DNA of 37,612 bases, taken from NCBI GenBank assembly GCA_902802535.1, contig CADCML010000022.1, forward strand, positions 1 to 37,612, written 5' to 3'. Numbering within the stretch: position 1 is the stretch's first letter; each line of letters starts with the position of its first letter. This DNA is from an uncultured Bacteroidia bacterium (lineage in GTDB: Bacteria; Bacteroidota; Bacteroidia; Bacteroidales; F082). A program made the translations under genes and the position numbers. The notes beneath the pieces were generated by a model that had not been told where the DNA came from, made no database searches, and saw only the letters and a program-made list of their open reading frames with translations. This document shows positions 1-6,769 of the stretch, piece by piece.

Positions 1-199
1 CAGCGGCGCGGTCGACGGTGCGGCCCTTGGTGAACAGCTTGAAGAAGTCGATGAGCACATCCATCAGCGGCCACTTCGTGCCCGGGAAACGCACCAAGCG
101 CAAGAAGTTGTCGTCGCGGTTGTACCACTCCTTCACCGTCTGCATTTTGGCTTCCAGCCAGATTGCCAGTTTTCCGTCTTTCTTTTCTTTGTTGGGCAT
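1..199 (-). CDS. Probable YihY/BrkB-family membrane protein, N-terminal part (runs off window)
   Basis: The minus strand is open from an ATG at 199 to the window edge, giving 66 residues that begin MPNKEKKDGKLAIWLEAKMQ. The segment LIDFFKLFTKGRTVDRAA, at the end of the visible part, resembles the stretch just before the first membrane helix of YihY/BrkB proteins (formerly called ribonuclease BN), where 'kgf-x-dR-x-x-xRAsALTY' is typical. Only this cytoplasmic N-terminus is visible, so no transmembrane segment can be checked. It is transcribed divergently from the rseC-like gene, and a Bacteroidota -7 box lies 19 bases upstream of its start. The frame is clearly preferred over the plus-strand frame because it starts next to that promoter and its codon use fits the neighbours. 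The family call is moderate; another membrane protein is possible. Confidence 0.55.
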   Translation of the reverse strand, partial: MPNKEKKDGKLAIWLEAKMQTVKEWYNRDDNFLRLVRFPGTKWPLMDVLIDFFKLFTKGRTVDRAA

Positions 200-217
200 A
201 AACGGAGTTTTATGGCG

Positions 218-225
218 CAAAAATA
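218..225 (-). promoter_or_regulatory. -7 box (TATTTTTG) of the minus-strand promoter for the YihY-like gene
   Basis: Read on the minus strand the bases are TATTTTTG, a match to the Bacteroidota -7 consensus TAnnTTTG, 18 bases ahead of the start codon at 199. No well-spaced TTG -33 element is obvious; the nearest TTG (238-240) is too close. The predicted leader is only about ten bases. Confidence 0.5.
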
Positions 226-233
226 CGGGTTTT

Positions 234-265
234 GTTGCAATGAGCCGATAAAAATCCTATTTTTG
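234..265 (+). promoter_or_regulatory. Promoter of the rseC-like gene
   Basis: A TTG at 235-237 is followed after 20 bases by TATTTTTG at 258-265, matching the Bacteroidota -33/-7 pattern. Transcription would begin near 270-272, practically at the ATG at 273, so the message would be leaderless or nearly so. Confidence 0.5.
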
Positions 266-272
266 CGGCATT

Positions 273-692
273 ATGACCAACGAAAACAACACCATATCCC
301 ACGAAGGCTTCGTCACTAAAATCACCGACGACGAATTGGAAATCAAGATATTGGCGCAGAGTGCGTGTGCAGCTTGCCATGCCAAGAGTGCCTGCGGCAT
401 GGGCGAACAGGCAGAGAAAATCCTCACCGTGCCACGCCCCAAGGGCCAGGACTTCGCGCTGAACCAAAAAGTGAACGTTAAAATGGCCATTGGGCAGGGC
501 AACAAGGCGGCGGTTTTGGCCTATCTCATCCCGATTCTTCTGCTTTTGGCCGTGCTTTTCGTATGCCTCGGATTTGGACTGAACGAAGGCTTGTCGGCAC
601 TCATCGCCATCGTCGCGCTGATACCTTATTATATTATACTCTATTTGCGCCGCGACAAACTCAAGAATAAGTTTTTATATATTATTGAGTAA
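273..692 (+). CDS. rseC: RseC/MucC-family protein (SoxR-reducing system type)
   Basis: This 139-residue protein fits the RseC family in length and layout. A soluble N-terminal part (about 1-75) carries a cysteine cluster, ACAACHAKSACGM, near residues 31-43. Two hydrophobic helices follow at about 79-100 and 103-122, and the tail is basic. RseC proteins are inner-membrane proteins linked to reduction of the SoxR iron-sulfur cluster and to sigma-E control in proteobacteria. In Bacteroidota the gene is regularly found directly in front of rnfB, as it is here. Its job there is not established; a role in handling or reducing iron-sulfur centres of the Rnf complex is a reasonable inference. It has its own promoter and is separated from rnfB by about 157 AT-rich bases that carry a second promoter. 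Confidence 0.85.
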   Translation: MTNENNTISHEGFVTKITDDELEIKILAQSACAACHAKSACGMGEQAEKILTVPRPKGQDFALNQKVNVKMAIGQGNKAAVLAYLIPILLLLAVLFVCLGFGLNEGLSALIAIVALIPYYIILYLRRDKLKNKFLYIIE

Positions 693-779
693 CAATTAGT
701 TACTTTAATTATTGAAATTTTATATGATTCGTATAATGCAAATTGTATAGTTTTGTAATGTGATTTGAATAATTTTTCC

Positions 780-810
780 TTTGCCAAAAAAACGATATTC
801 CGTATTTTTG
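780..810 (+). promoter_or_regulatory. Promoter of the rnf operon
   Basis: TTTG at 780-783, a spacer of exactly 19 bases and TATTTTTG at 803-810 form a near-perfect Bacteroidota housekeeping promoter. Transcription should start near 817, giving a leader of about 33 bases before rnfB. The surrounding 693-849 stretch is AT-rich and contains no gene. Confidence 0.7.
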
Positions 811-849
811 CGGGTTCAAATCGAAAACAAACTCAAAATTCTTTATTAA

Positions 850-1158
850 ATGAGTAACACTTTATTTATTTCCCTTGCGGTTCTCGGAATCTTGGGCGGT
901 GTGCTTGCCGTGGTTCTGTACTTCGTGGCACAGAAGTTCAAGGTCGAGGAGAACCCGCTGATTGACGAAGCGGAGGCTTGTCTGCCCGGCGCCAACTGCG
1001 GCGGCTGCGGCTTCGCGGGCTGTCGTGCCTTGGCCGAGGCCTGCGTGAAGCAAGCCGCCGAAAAAGGCAACATCGACCGCCGCCGCCTTCGAGCCGAAGG
1101 TTGCGGTAGTGCGCTGCAACGGCAGTTGCCAGAACTCACCCTCCAAGGTGCATTATGA
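850..1158 (+). pseudogene. rnfB: rnfB, 5' part (membrane anchor and first Fe-S motif; frame breaks near 1078)
   Basis: RnfB is the ferredoxin-like subunit that passes electrons from ferredoxin into the Rnf complex. This part encodes the N-terminal membrane helix (about residues 4-27) and the start of the first cluster motif, GANCGGCGFAGC, with three of its four cysteines at CxxCxxxxC. Family homology ends at GNID (codon 1075-1077). The next expected segment, which holds the fourth cysteine in a 'CPVGG' motif followed by a short helix, is absent. The reading frame then continues out of phase into non-homologous residues and stops at 1158. The remainder of RnfB resumes in the +1 frame from about 1079. 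So about 20-25 codons are lost and the frame is changed at one junction in a GCC-rich run. The gene is either broken in this strain or damaged in the assembly. Confidence 0.8.
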
Positions 1159-1738
1159 AGGCGCCGACATCTGCGCTTTCGCCAATACATTGTATGCTGG
1201 CGAAGGTGGCTGCTCGAAAGGCTGCCTCGGCCTCGGCGACTGCGTGAAAAAGTGCAACTTTGATGCAATCCACATCGACAAGGAAACGGGCCTGCCCGTC
1301 GTCGATCCCGACAAGTGCGTGGGCTGCGGCGTGTGCGCCAAGACCTGCCCGCGTGGCATCATCGAAGTGCGTCCACGTGGCAAGAAAGACCGCCGCGTCT
1401 ACGTTTGCTGCTCCAACACCGACAAGGGCGCTTTGGTCGTCAAGAACTGCTCGGTGGGCTGCATCGGTTGCCAGAAGTGCTTGAAAGAGTGCCCGTTTGA
1501 GGCCATCGAAATGCGCGGTAACCTGGCCTATATCGACCCTGCCAAGTGCAAGGCCTGCGGCAAGTGCGCCAAAGTGTGCCCGAGAGGCAGCATCCACGCT
1601 ATCAACTTCCCTGCACCCAAGCCGGAGACTCCTGCCCTTCAAGGCGCAGAACCCGTCGTGAAGCCACAGCCGAAACCTGAAGCACAGCCTGTGGAGGCCA
1701 AAACTGAAGTCAAACCTGAAAAAACCGTCACAGCATGA
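1079..1738 (+). pseudogene. rnfB: rnfB, 3' part (polyferredoxin domain, in the shifted frame)
   Basis: From about 1079 this frame reads TAAAFEPKVAVVRCNGSC and then the rest of RnfB, but it has no proper start; the first possible one is an unconvincing GTG at 1109. It contains the usual cysteine-rich C-terminus: a GCSKGCLGLGDCVKKC segment, then ferredoxin motifs CVGCGVCAKTCP, CIGCQKCLKECP and CKACGKCAKVCP, enough for about four [4Fe-4S] clusters. It ends in a Pro/Lys/Glu-rich tail common in Bacteroidota RnfB. The stop codon overlaps the rnfC start (ATGA at 1735-1738), so the two genes would be translationally coupled. Without the N-terminal half this part would lack its membrane anchor. Whether it is made depends on whether the frame break is real. 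Confidence 0.8.
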
Positions 1739-3090
1739 ATCCGTTAAAGACTTTCCCAAGAGGCGGCGTGCATCCTGAAGAGAACAAACTCTCGGCACAC
1801 CAGCCTATACAAGACTTTCCGATGCCCAAACAAATCATCGTCCCGCTCGGACAATGCCTTGGCGCACCGGCCGACTGCATCGTCAAGAAAGGCGACCGCG
1901 TGCTAACGGGTCAACTTATCGGCACGGCCAAAGGATTCGTCTCGGCCAATGTCCACTCGCCCGCCACGGGCACCGTCGCCAAAGTCGATGTCGTGATGGA
2001 CCACACAGGCTACTACAAGCCCGCCGTTTTCATCGACCGCGAAGACCAAGACGAATGGATCGAGGGCTACATTGACACCGATGAACTGATTACCGACATC
2101 AAATTGGATTCCAAGCAAATCATCGACAAGGTGAAAGAATGTGGCATCGTCGGAATGGGCGGCGCCACCTTCCCCACTCATGTCAAACTGATGGTTCCCG
2201 AAGGCAAGAAAGCCGAATACATTATTATTAATGCCGCCGAGTGCGAACCCTACCTCACTTGCGACTTCCGCCTCCTGTTGGAGAAAACGCAAGAATTCCT
2301 TGTCGGCGTGAAAATCCTGATGAAGGCCGTCAACACCGACAAGGGCATCATCGGCATCGAGGAAAACAAGATGGAAGCCTTCGAACTGCTCGAAAAGACC
2401 ATCAACGAGCACCGCGACCTTTACAAAGGCATTGAGGTGCAACCCTTGAAGACCAAATATCCGCAAGGCGGTGAAAAGCAAATCATCAAGGCAATTACGG
2501 GACGCGAGGTGCCGTCGGGCAAACTGCCCATTGAGACGGGTTGCGTCGTGGTCAATGTGGCATCAACTTATGCCATTTACGAGGCCGTCCAGAAGAACAA
2601 GCCCTTGATTGAGCGTATTGTCACCGTCACGGGCAAGTCGGTCAAAAAGCCAGGGAACTTCCGTGTGCGTTTTGGCACGCCTGCCGACCTCCTCATCGAG
2701 GCTGCTGGCGGTCTGCCCGAAGGCATCACCGATGTCATCAACGGTGGCCCAATGATGGGCAAGTCGGTGTCAGTCACCAACTTCCCGTGCATCAAAGGCA
2801 CCTCGGGCATCCTCTTGATGACCCTCAACGAGGCCCAAGACCGTCGCCAGACCAACTGCATCCGCTGCGGTCGCTGCGCCATGGCCTGCCCGATGGGTTT
2901 GCAGCCATTCTTGCTCCACAAGTTGGCCAAGCAGAACAACTTCGACGAGACCGAAACCAACCACGTCATGGATTGCATCGAATGCGGCTCTTGCGAGTTC
3001 ACCTGTCCCGCCAACATCCCGCTGCTCGACTACATCAGATACGGCAAGGCCAAGACCGGTGCGATAATTAGGGCGAGAAACCAAAAATAA
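1735..3090 (+). CDS. rnfC: Rnf complex subunit C (NADH/flavin-binding, two ferredoxin motifs)
   Basis: This is a full-length RnfC (451 residues; the short form usual in Bacteroidota). RnfC is the peripheral subunit where NAD+ is reduced; it resembles the Nqo1/NuoF subunit of complex I and binds FMN and NAD(H). The N-terminal RnfC barrel-sandwich region covers about residues 1-110. The Nqo1-like part includes the glycine-rich GIVGMGGATFPTHVK near residues 137-151 and the NAAECEPYLTCD motif near 166-177. Two CxxCxxCxxxCP motifs lie near 377-388 (CIRCGRCAMACP) and 416-427 (CIECGSCEFTCP). The start overlaps the rnfB stop in ATGA. The gene is intact, in contrast with rnfB before it. Confidence 0.95.
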   Translation: MNPLKTFPRGGVHPEENKLSAHQPIQDFPMPKQIIVPLGQCLGAPADCIVKKGDRVLTGQLIGTAKGFVSANVHSPATGTVAKVDVVMDHTGYYKPAVFIDREDQDEWIEGYIDTDELITDIKLDSKQIIDKVKECGIVGMGGATFPTHVKLMVPEGKKAEYIIINAAECEPYLTCDFRLLLEKTQEFLVGVKILMKAVNTDKGIIGIEENKMEAFELLEKTINEHRDLYKGIEVQPLKTKYPQGGEKQIIKAITGREVPSGKLPIETGCVVVNVASTYAIYEAVQKNKPLIERIVTVTGKSVKKPGNFRVRFGTPADLLIEAAGGLPEGITDVINGGPMMGKSVSVTNFPCIKGTSGILLMTLNEAQDRRQTNCIRCGRCAMACPMGLQPFLLHKLAKQNNFDETETNHVMDCIECGSCEFTCPANIPLLDYIRYGKAKTGAIIRARNQK

Positions 3091-3093
3091 TCG

Positions 3094-3194
3094 GACTATG
3101 GCTTATGGCCTATGACTATGGCCGCTTTATCCAAAGCAAAAACTTCCAACCCTTGGTTTAAGCAGCCATAGTCATCAGCCATCGGCCATCAGCC
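3094..3194 (+). repeat. Degenerate inverted repeat between rnfC and rnfD
   Basis: The 143-base gap holds two imperfect inverted arms. The left arm (3094-3123) is built from short units such as ACTATGGC and TTATGGCC. The right arm (3164-3194) has GCCATAGTCAT and CATCGGCCATCAGCC. The core ATGACTATGGC (3112-3122) pairs exactly with GCCATAGTCAT (3165-3175). The transcript could fold into a long hairpin with a loop of about 40 bases. It has no T-run, so a terminator is unlikely; a dispersed intergenic repeat or mRNA-stability element is more likely. Confidence 0.5.
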
Positions 3195-3233
3195 TAACAA
3201 CAATTAAACGATTAAACAACCAACATTTAAACA

Positions 3234-4226
3234 ATGAACAAATACACAATATCCGGTTCGCCGCATGTACACTCGACGGAAAACACGCAGAAAATCATGT
3301 ATCGCGTGATTCTCGCGTTGGTTCCCGCCTTGCTTGTGGCTTTGTACTATTTCGGCTGGTATGCGCTCAGGCTGACCATCGTTTCGATAGCCGCCTGTAT
3401 GCTGACCGAATGGCTCATCCAGAAATTCCTCATCAAGGGGCCTTTGACCATCAATGACGGCTCAGCCGCGCTGACGGGTCTGCTCCTTGCCTTCAACGTG
3501 CCCGCCAACCTTCCCATTTGGATGGTCATCGTGGGCAGCGTGGTCGCCATTGGCATCGGCAAGATGGCTTTCGGCGGCTTGGGCAAGAACCCCTTCAACC
3601 CCGCCTTGGTAGGCCGTGTATTCATGCTCGTGTCGTTCCCGACCGCGATGACCACTTGGCCGCAAGCCCAGCCCATTTTTGAGAAAGGCTTTTTCGCCGA
3701 TGCCGTCACGGGTCCCACCCCGCTCGGCATCCTGAAGGAATCCGGCGTGGGTTCGTTGGCCGAAACAGGCGACATGCAGTTTATCGACATGGTTCTCGGC
3801 AACCGTGGCGGTGCCTTCGGCGAGGTTTGCGCCATCGCCCTGCTGCTTGGTGCGATTTACCTTTTAGCCCGTCGCGTCATCGAATTTGTGACACCTCTGA
3901 CCATCCTGCTCACCGTGTTCGTGTTCACGGGCATTTGCCACCTCATCAGCCCGGCCAACTTCATTGCGCCGTGGTACCATATCGTGTATGGCGGTCTCAT
4001 TCTTGGCGCCTTCTTCATGGCTACTGACATGGTGACCTCACCCATGACCATCCGAGGCAAAATCTTATTCGGCTTCGGTATCGGTGTCATTACAGTGGTG
4101 ATACGTTTGTGGGGTGCCTATCCGGAAGGTGTGTCGTTCGCCATCCTGATTATGAACGCCCTCACGCCGCTCATCAACAAGGCCTTCAAGCCACAAGTTT
4201 TCGGTGTTAGCAAACAATCTAAATAA
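3234..4226 (+). CDS. rnfD: Rnf complex subunit D (membrane flavoprotein)
   Basis: RnfD is an integral membrane subunit homologous to NqrB that carries a covalently bound FMN and contributes to the ion-translocation path. The 330-residue product has the expected soluble N-terminus (GSPHVHSTENTQKIMYRV) and eight to ten hydrophobic segments. It has the conserved GGLGKNPFNPALVGR loop near residues 115-129 and the flavin attachment region DAVTGPTPLG. Thr162 is the likely FMN-linked residue; the usual motif is S/T-G-A-T, and here Pro replaces Ala. A ferredoxin:NAD+ ion pump role follows from the neighbouring rnfC, G, E and A. The start at 3234 (MNKYTISGSPH) fits the family. Confidence 0.93.
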   Translation: MNKYTISGSPHVHSTENTQKIMYRVILALVPALLVALYYFGWYALRLTIVSIAACMLTEWLIQKFLIKGPLTINDGSAALTGLLLAFNVPANLPIWMVIVGSVVAIGIGKMAFGGLGKNPFNPALVGRVFMLVSFPTAMTTWPQAQPIFEKGFFADAVTGPTPLGILKESGVGSLAETGDMQFIDMVLGNRGGAFGEVCAIALLLGAIYLLARRVIEFVTPLTILLTVFVFTGICHLISPANFIAPWYHIVYGGLILGAFFMATDMVTSPMTIRGKILFGFGIGVITVVIRLWGAYPEGVSFAILIMNALTPLINKAFKPQVFGVSKQSK

Positions 4227-4241
4227 TTAAAAGGTGATGAT

Positions 4242-4673
4242 ATGAAAACACGTTATATATTTATTACGCTCATTGTTTGCCTTCTTTTCGGTAACGTCGT
4301 CTTTGGTCAAGATAATACAATTGACTCTTTAGAAAGAAGAATAACAGCATTGGAACACAAAGTGGCTTTCAATCAAGTTAGTAATGATTTTACTCATCTT
4401 AGCCTTAGAATAGAAAACCGCTATAATGAATGGAGGGTTATGGTTCTTTCTAATGACCGTAAAGGATTAAATGCCTTTTATTCTTCGTCATCTAGATACA
4501 ATGAGTCATTAGAAAACAATTATGCATCTTTAAAGCAATTATATCGTATACTTGATTCAGACTACAATTTCACTTATGAAGAAAACGATGTAATCAATTC
4601 TGCAATAGAAATCATCGATATTGGTATCGACCAATTGAAATCTATAGATAAAGAGCATTCAAAAAGATGGTAA
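4242..4673 (+). CDS. Small secreted protein of unknown function inserted in the rnf operon
   Basis: I do not recognise this 143-residue protein. It has a clear signal peptide (MKTRYIFITLIVCLLFGNVVFGQ, cut near residue 22). The mature part is mostly helical and looks like a coiled coil (heptad-like DNTIDSLERRITALEHKVAF, then further charged helices), without cysteines or a lipobox. It probably acts in the periplasm. It lies 15 bases after rnfD and 39 before rnfG, on the same strand, so it is likely co-transcribed. Its base composition is strikingly AT-rich, with codons such as tta, aat and aga, unlike the GC-rich rnf genes on both sides. This suggests later acquisition. In the usual rnfBCDGEA order rnfG follows rnfD directly, so this is an insertion. 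A function in Rnf assembly is possible but unsupported. Confidence 0.75.
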   Translation: MKTRYIFITLIVCLLFGNVVFGQDNTIDSLERRITALEHKVAFNQVSNDFTHLSLRIENRYNEWRVMVLSNDRKGLNAFYSSSSRYNESLENNYASLKQLYRILDSDYNFTYEENDVINSAIEIIDIGIDQLKSIDKEHSKRW

Positions 4674-4712
4674 TTATAGTATAAACATTTCAAAAACAGA
4701 TTTTTAACAACT

Positions 4713-5381
4713 ATGGCAAAGAAACCATCCACTTTAATTAATATGGTCGTTGCGCTGCTCGTCATCACGGCGGTATCGGGCGGCGTGCTCGGTCTGGTGT
4801 ACGGCATGACCAAAGACGCCATCGCCAAGGTCGACCAAAAGAAGAACGAAGCAGCCATCCAGGCCGTGTTGCCTTTGGAAGGCGAGATTACCTATAAGGC
4901 AGACACGCTGAAATACAATTATGAAGGTGTCGAAATGACATTCCCCTGCAACCTCGCCTACGATGCCAATGGCAACTTCAAAGGCGCGGCTGTCAAGACG
5001 AACGAAGGCGGCTTCGGCGGCAAAATCGACATGATGGTCGGTTTCCTCGCCGATGGCACCATTAAAGGTACTTCGGTGCTGTCGCACGCTGAAACTCCTG
5101 GCCTCGGTGCCAACATGACCGGCAAATTCAAGGACCAGTTCGTCGACAAGAACCCCGCCAATTTCAAGCTGATTGTCAAGAAAGACGGCGGCGACGTCGA
5201 CGCCATCACTGCAGCCACCATCACCTCGAGAGCCTTCTCGAAGGCGGTGGATAAGGCATACAAGGCTTTTGAAGCCAACAAGGCACAATTCATGAACAAC
5301 GCTCCCGTCGAGAAAGTTACGCCTGATGCGGATGTAGCACCCGTTACGGAGAACAATGAAGGAGGACAAGACAATGAGTAA
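4713..5381 (+). CDS. rnfG: Rnf complex subunit G (periplasm-facing FMN protein)
   Basis: RnfG (222 residues) is homologous to NqrC. It has one N-terminal membrane helix (about residues 10-32) and a periplasmic FMN-binding domain. The covalent flavin motif is DAITAATITSRAFSKAV near residues 163-179; Thr169 is the likely attachment site. The consensus is S/T-G-A-T-x-T-S, so the Gly is replaced by Ala here. The upstream segment SHAETPGLGANM near residues 126-137 is also characteristic. The tail after about 200 is acidic and low in complexity. The last eight bases overlap the rnfE start (ATGAGTAA at 5374-5381), so translation is probably coupled. Confidence 0.93.
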   Translation: MAKKPSTLINMVVALLVITAVSGGVLGLVYGMTKDAIAKVDQKKNEAAIQAVLPLEGEITYKADTLKYNYEGVEMTFPCNLAYDANGNFKGAAVKTNEGGFGGKIDMMVGFLADGTIKGTSVLSHAETPGLGANMTGKFKDQFVDKNPANFKLIVKKDGGDVDAITAATITSRAFSKAVDKAYKAFEANKAQFMNNAPVEKVTPDADVAPVTENNEGGQDNE

Positions 5382-5967
5382 CAATCTGCAAACCTTTACC
5401 AAAGGCCTCATCAAAGAGAACCCCATCTTAGTGCTGCTGTTGGGCTGCTGCCCGACCTTGGCCACTACCACCAGTGCCATCAACGGCATGTCGATGGGTT
5501 TGGCCACCACCTTCGTGCTGGTGTTATCGAACATCTTCATCTCCCTGCTGAAGGGCTTCATCCCCGACAAGGTGCGTATCCCATGCTTCATCGTGGTCAT
5601 CGCCTCATTCGTGACTTTGGTGCAACTGTTGATGCAGGCCTACGTGCCCGACATTTATGAGACCCTCGGCCTGTTCATCCCTCTTATCGTGGTGAACTGC
5701 ATCGTGTTAGGTCGTGCTGAGGCTTTTGCCTCGAAGAACCCGGTGCTTCCGTCCTTGTTAGACGGCCTCGGCATGGGCTTGGGCTTCACCCTCGCCCTGA
5801 CGCTGTTGGGTTGCATCCGTGAGTTCCTCGGCAGCGGCTCCATCTTCGGTTTCGGCATCCTGCCCGAGACGGCGAACATTTTGGTGTTCATCCTGCCTCC
5901 CGGCGCTTTCATCTGCCTCGGCTTCGTTATCGCTATCGTCAACAAACTCAAAAAAGAAAGTCACTAA
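5374..5967 (+). CDS. rnfE: Rnf complex subunit E (integral membrane)
   Basis: This subunit, homologous to NqrD, forms with RnfA a pair of inverted membrane proteins holding a [2Fe-2S] centre across the membrane. The conserved GCCPTLATTTSAINGM near residues 20-35 and the VNCIVLGRAEAFA segment near 105-117 contain the typical cysteines. Six hydrophobic helices are expected and visible. I place the start at 5374 (MSNNLQTFTKGL), not at the in-frame ATG at 5356, because family members begin just before 'GLIKENP' and because AAGGAGG at 5359-5365 sits nine bases ahead. Such a Shine-Dalgarno is uncommon in Bacteroidota. The length, 197 residues, is normal. Confidence 0.93.
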   Translation: MSNNLQTFTKGLIKENPILVLLLGCCPTLATTTSAINGMSMGLATTFVLVLSNIFISLLKGFIPDKVRIPCFIVVIASFVTLVQLLMQAYVPDIYETLGLFIPLIVVNCIVLGRAEAFASKNPVLPSLLDGLGMGLGFTLALTLLGCIREFLGSGSIFGFGILPETANILVFILPPGAFICLGFVIAIVNKLKKESH

Positions 5968-5970
5968 GCC

Positions 5971-6570
5971 ATGAAATACCTTATCATTATCTTATCGACC
6001 ATTTTGGTCAACAATGTGATCTTCAGCCAATTCTTGGGCATTTGCCCGTTCCTTGGCACCTCTAAGAAGACCTCAACCGCAGTGGGTATGAGTGCAGCCG
6101 TCATCTTCGTGTTGACCTTAGCCACCTTGGTGACTTGGCTGACGAACCGCTACATCCTGATACCATTGAACCTGACCTTCTTGCAGACCATCGCATTCAT
6201 CCTCATCATCGCTGCATTGGTGCAGATGGTGGAGATTATCCTGAAAAAAATCAGTCCGGCATTGTACACAGCCTTGGGCGTGTTCCTGCCGCTGATTACG
6301 ACCAACTGCGCCGTCTTGGGCGTGTCGTTAACCGTGGTCACCAAGGAGTTCAACTATGGTGGCGTGGCTCACATGCTGAGCCTCGGCGAGTCCATCGTCT
6401 ATGCCGTCGGCATCGCCCTCGGCTTCTCCATGGCCTTGATCATCTTCGCCGGCATCCGCGAGCACATCGACCTGATGGAGCCTCCCAAGGGCATGAAGGG
6501 TACCCCTATCGCCCTGATTACCGCTGGCATTTTGGCTTTGGCGTTTATGGGATTTACGGGGATTGTGTGA
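5971..6570 (+). CDS. rnfA: Rnf complex subunit A (integral membrane)
   Basis: RnfA (199 residues) is homologous to NqrE and pairs with RnfE; together they carry an intramembrane iron-sulfur centre. The start MKYLIIILSTILVNNVIFSQFLGICPFLGTS-type N-terminus and the second cysteine region TTNCAVLGVSL near residues 109-119 match the family, as do six hydrophobic helices. It starts three bases after the rnfE stop and is the last gene of the operon; a hairpin terminator follows 80 bases later. Confidence 0.94.
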   Translation: MKYLIIILSTILVNNVIFSQFLGICPFLGTSKKTSTAVGMSAAVIFVLTLATLVTWLTNRYILIPLNLTFLQTIAFILIIAALVQMVEIILKKISPALYTALGVFLPLITTNCAVLGVSLTVVTKEFNYGGVAHMLSLGESIVYAVGIALGFSMALIIFAGIREHIDLMEPPKGMKGTPIALITAGILALAFMGFTGIV

Positions 6571-6619
6571 TAGATGCTGTGTATGAGCGCAGGGACTTAC
6601 GTCGCCTGCTACTGATATG

Positions 6620-6636
6620 CCGTCCCTACGGGACTG
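6620..6636 (+). repeat. Short palindrome in the gap after rnfA
   Basis: GTCCC (6622-6626), a three-base loop and GGGAC (6630-6634) form a compact hairpin. A further AGGGAC lies upstream at about 6592. There is no T-run directly after it, so it is not a terminator by itself. It may be a member of a dispersed intergenic repeat family; the window holds only this one copy. Confidence 0.35.
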
Positions 6637-6649
6637 GCTTTGACAAGAA

Positions 6650-6676
6650 GAGCTGCCGTTTTGGTGGCTCTTTTTG
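6650..6676 (+). terminator. Rho-independent terminator of the rnf operon
   Basis: GAGCTGCC (6650-6657) can pair with GGTGGCTC (6663-6670) through two G-U pairs across a five-base T-rich loop, followed at once by TTTTTG. The position 80 bases after rnfA fits the end of the operon. Confidence 0.7.
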
Positions 6677-6706
6677 TGTTAAAAGGCAAAAATAATGAAA
6701 ACAATG

Positions 6707-6736
6707 TTGCAGATAACACTAAAAACACTATTTTTG
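6707..6736 (+). promoter_or_regulatory. Promoter of the C10 peptidase gene
   Basis: TTG at 6707-6709 is followed after exactly 19 bases by TATTTTTG at 6729-6736, a near-perfect Bacteroidota promoter. The predicted leader before the ATG at 6770 is about 27 bases. Confidence 0.68.
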
Positions 6737-6769
6737 CCATTCGAAACAGAATAAATCCATCTAAAACAG

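Noticed and set aside
18-251. 77-residue plus-strand open frame at the window start
   Set aside because: It overlaps the minus-strand YihY-like start and the divergent promoters; composition is atypical and no homology is seen.
850-1738. Programmed ribosomal frameshift in rnfB
   Set aside because: The junction also lacks 20-25 conserved residues including a cluster cysteine, and there is no slippery heptamer; a deletion or assembly error explains it better.
6571-6769. Small RNA or riboswitch in the gap after rnfA
   Set aside because: Only a short palindrome, a terminator hairpin and a promoter can be supported; no known riboswitch core was recognised.
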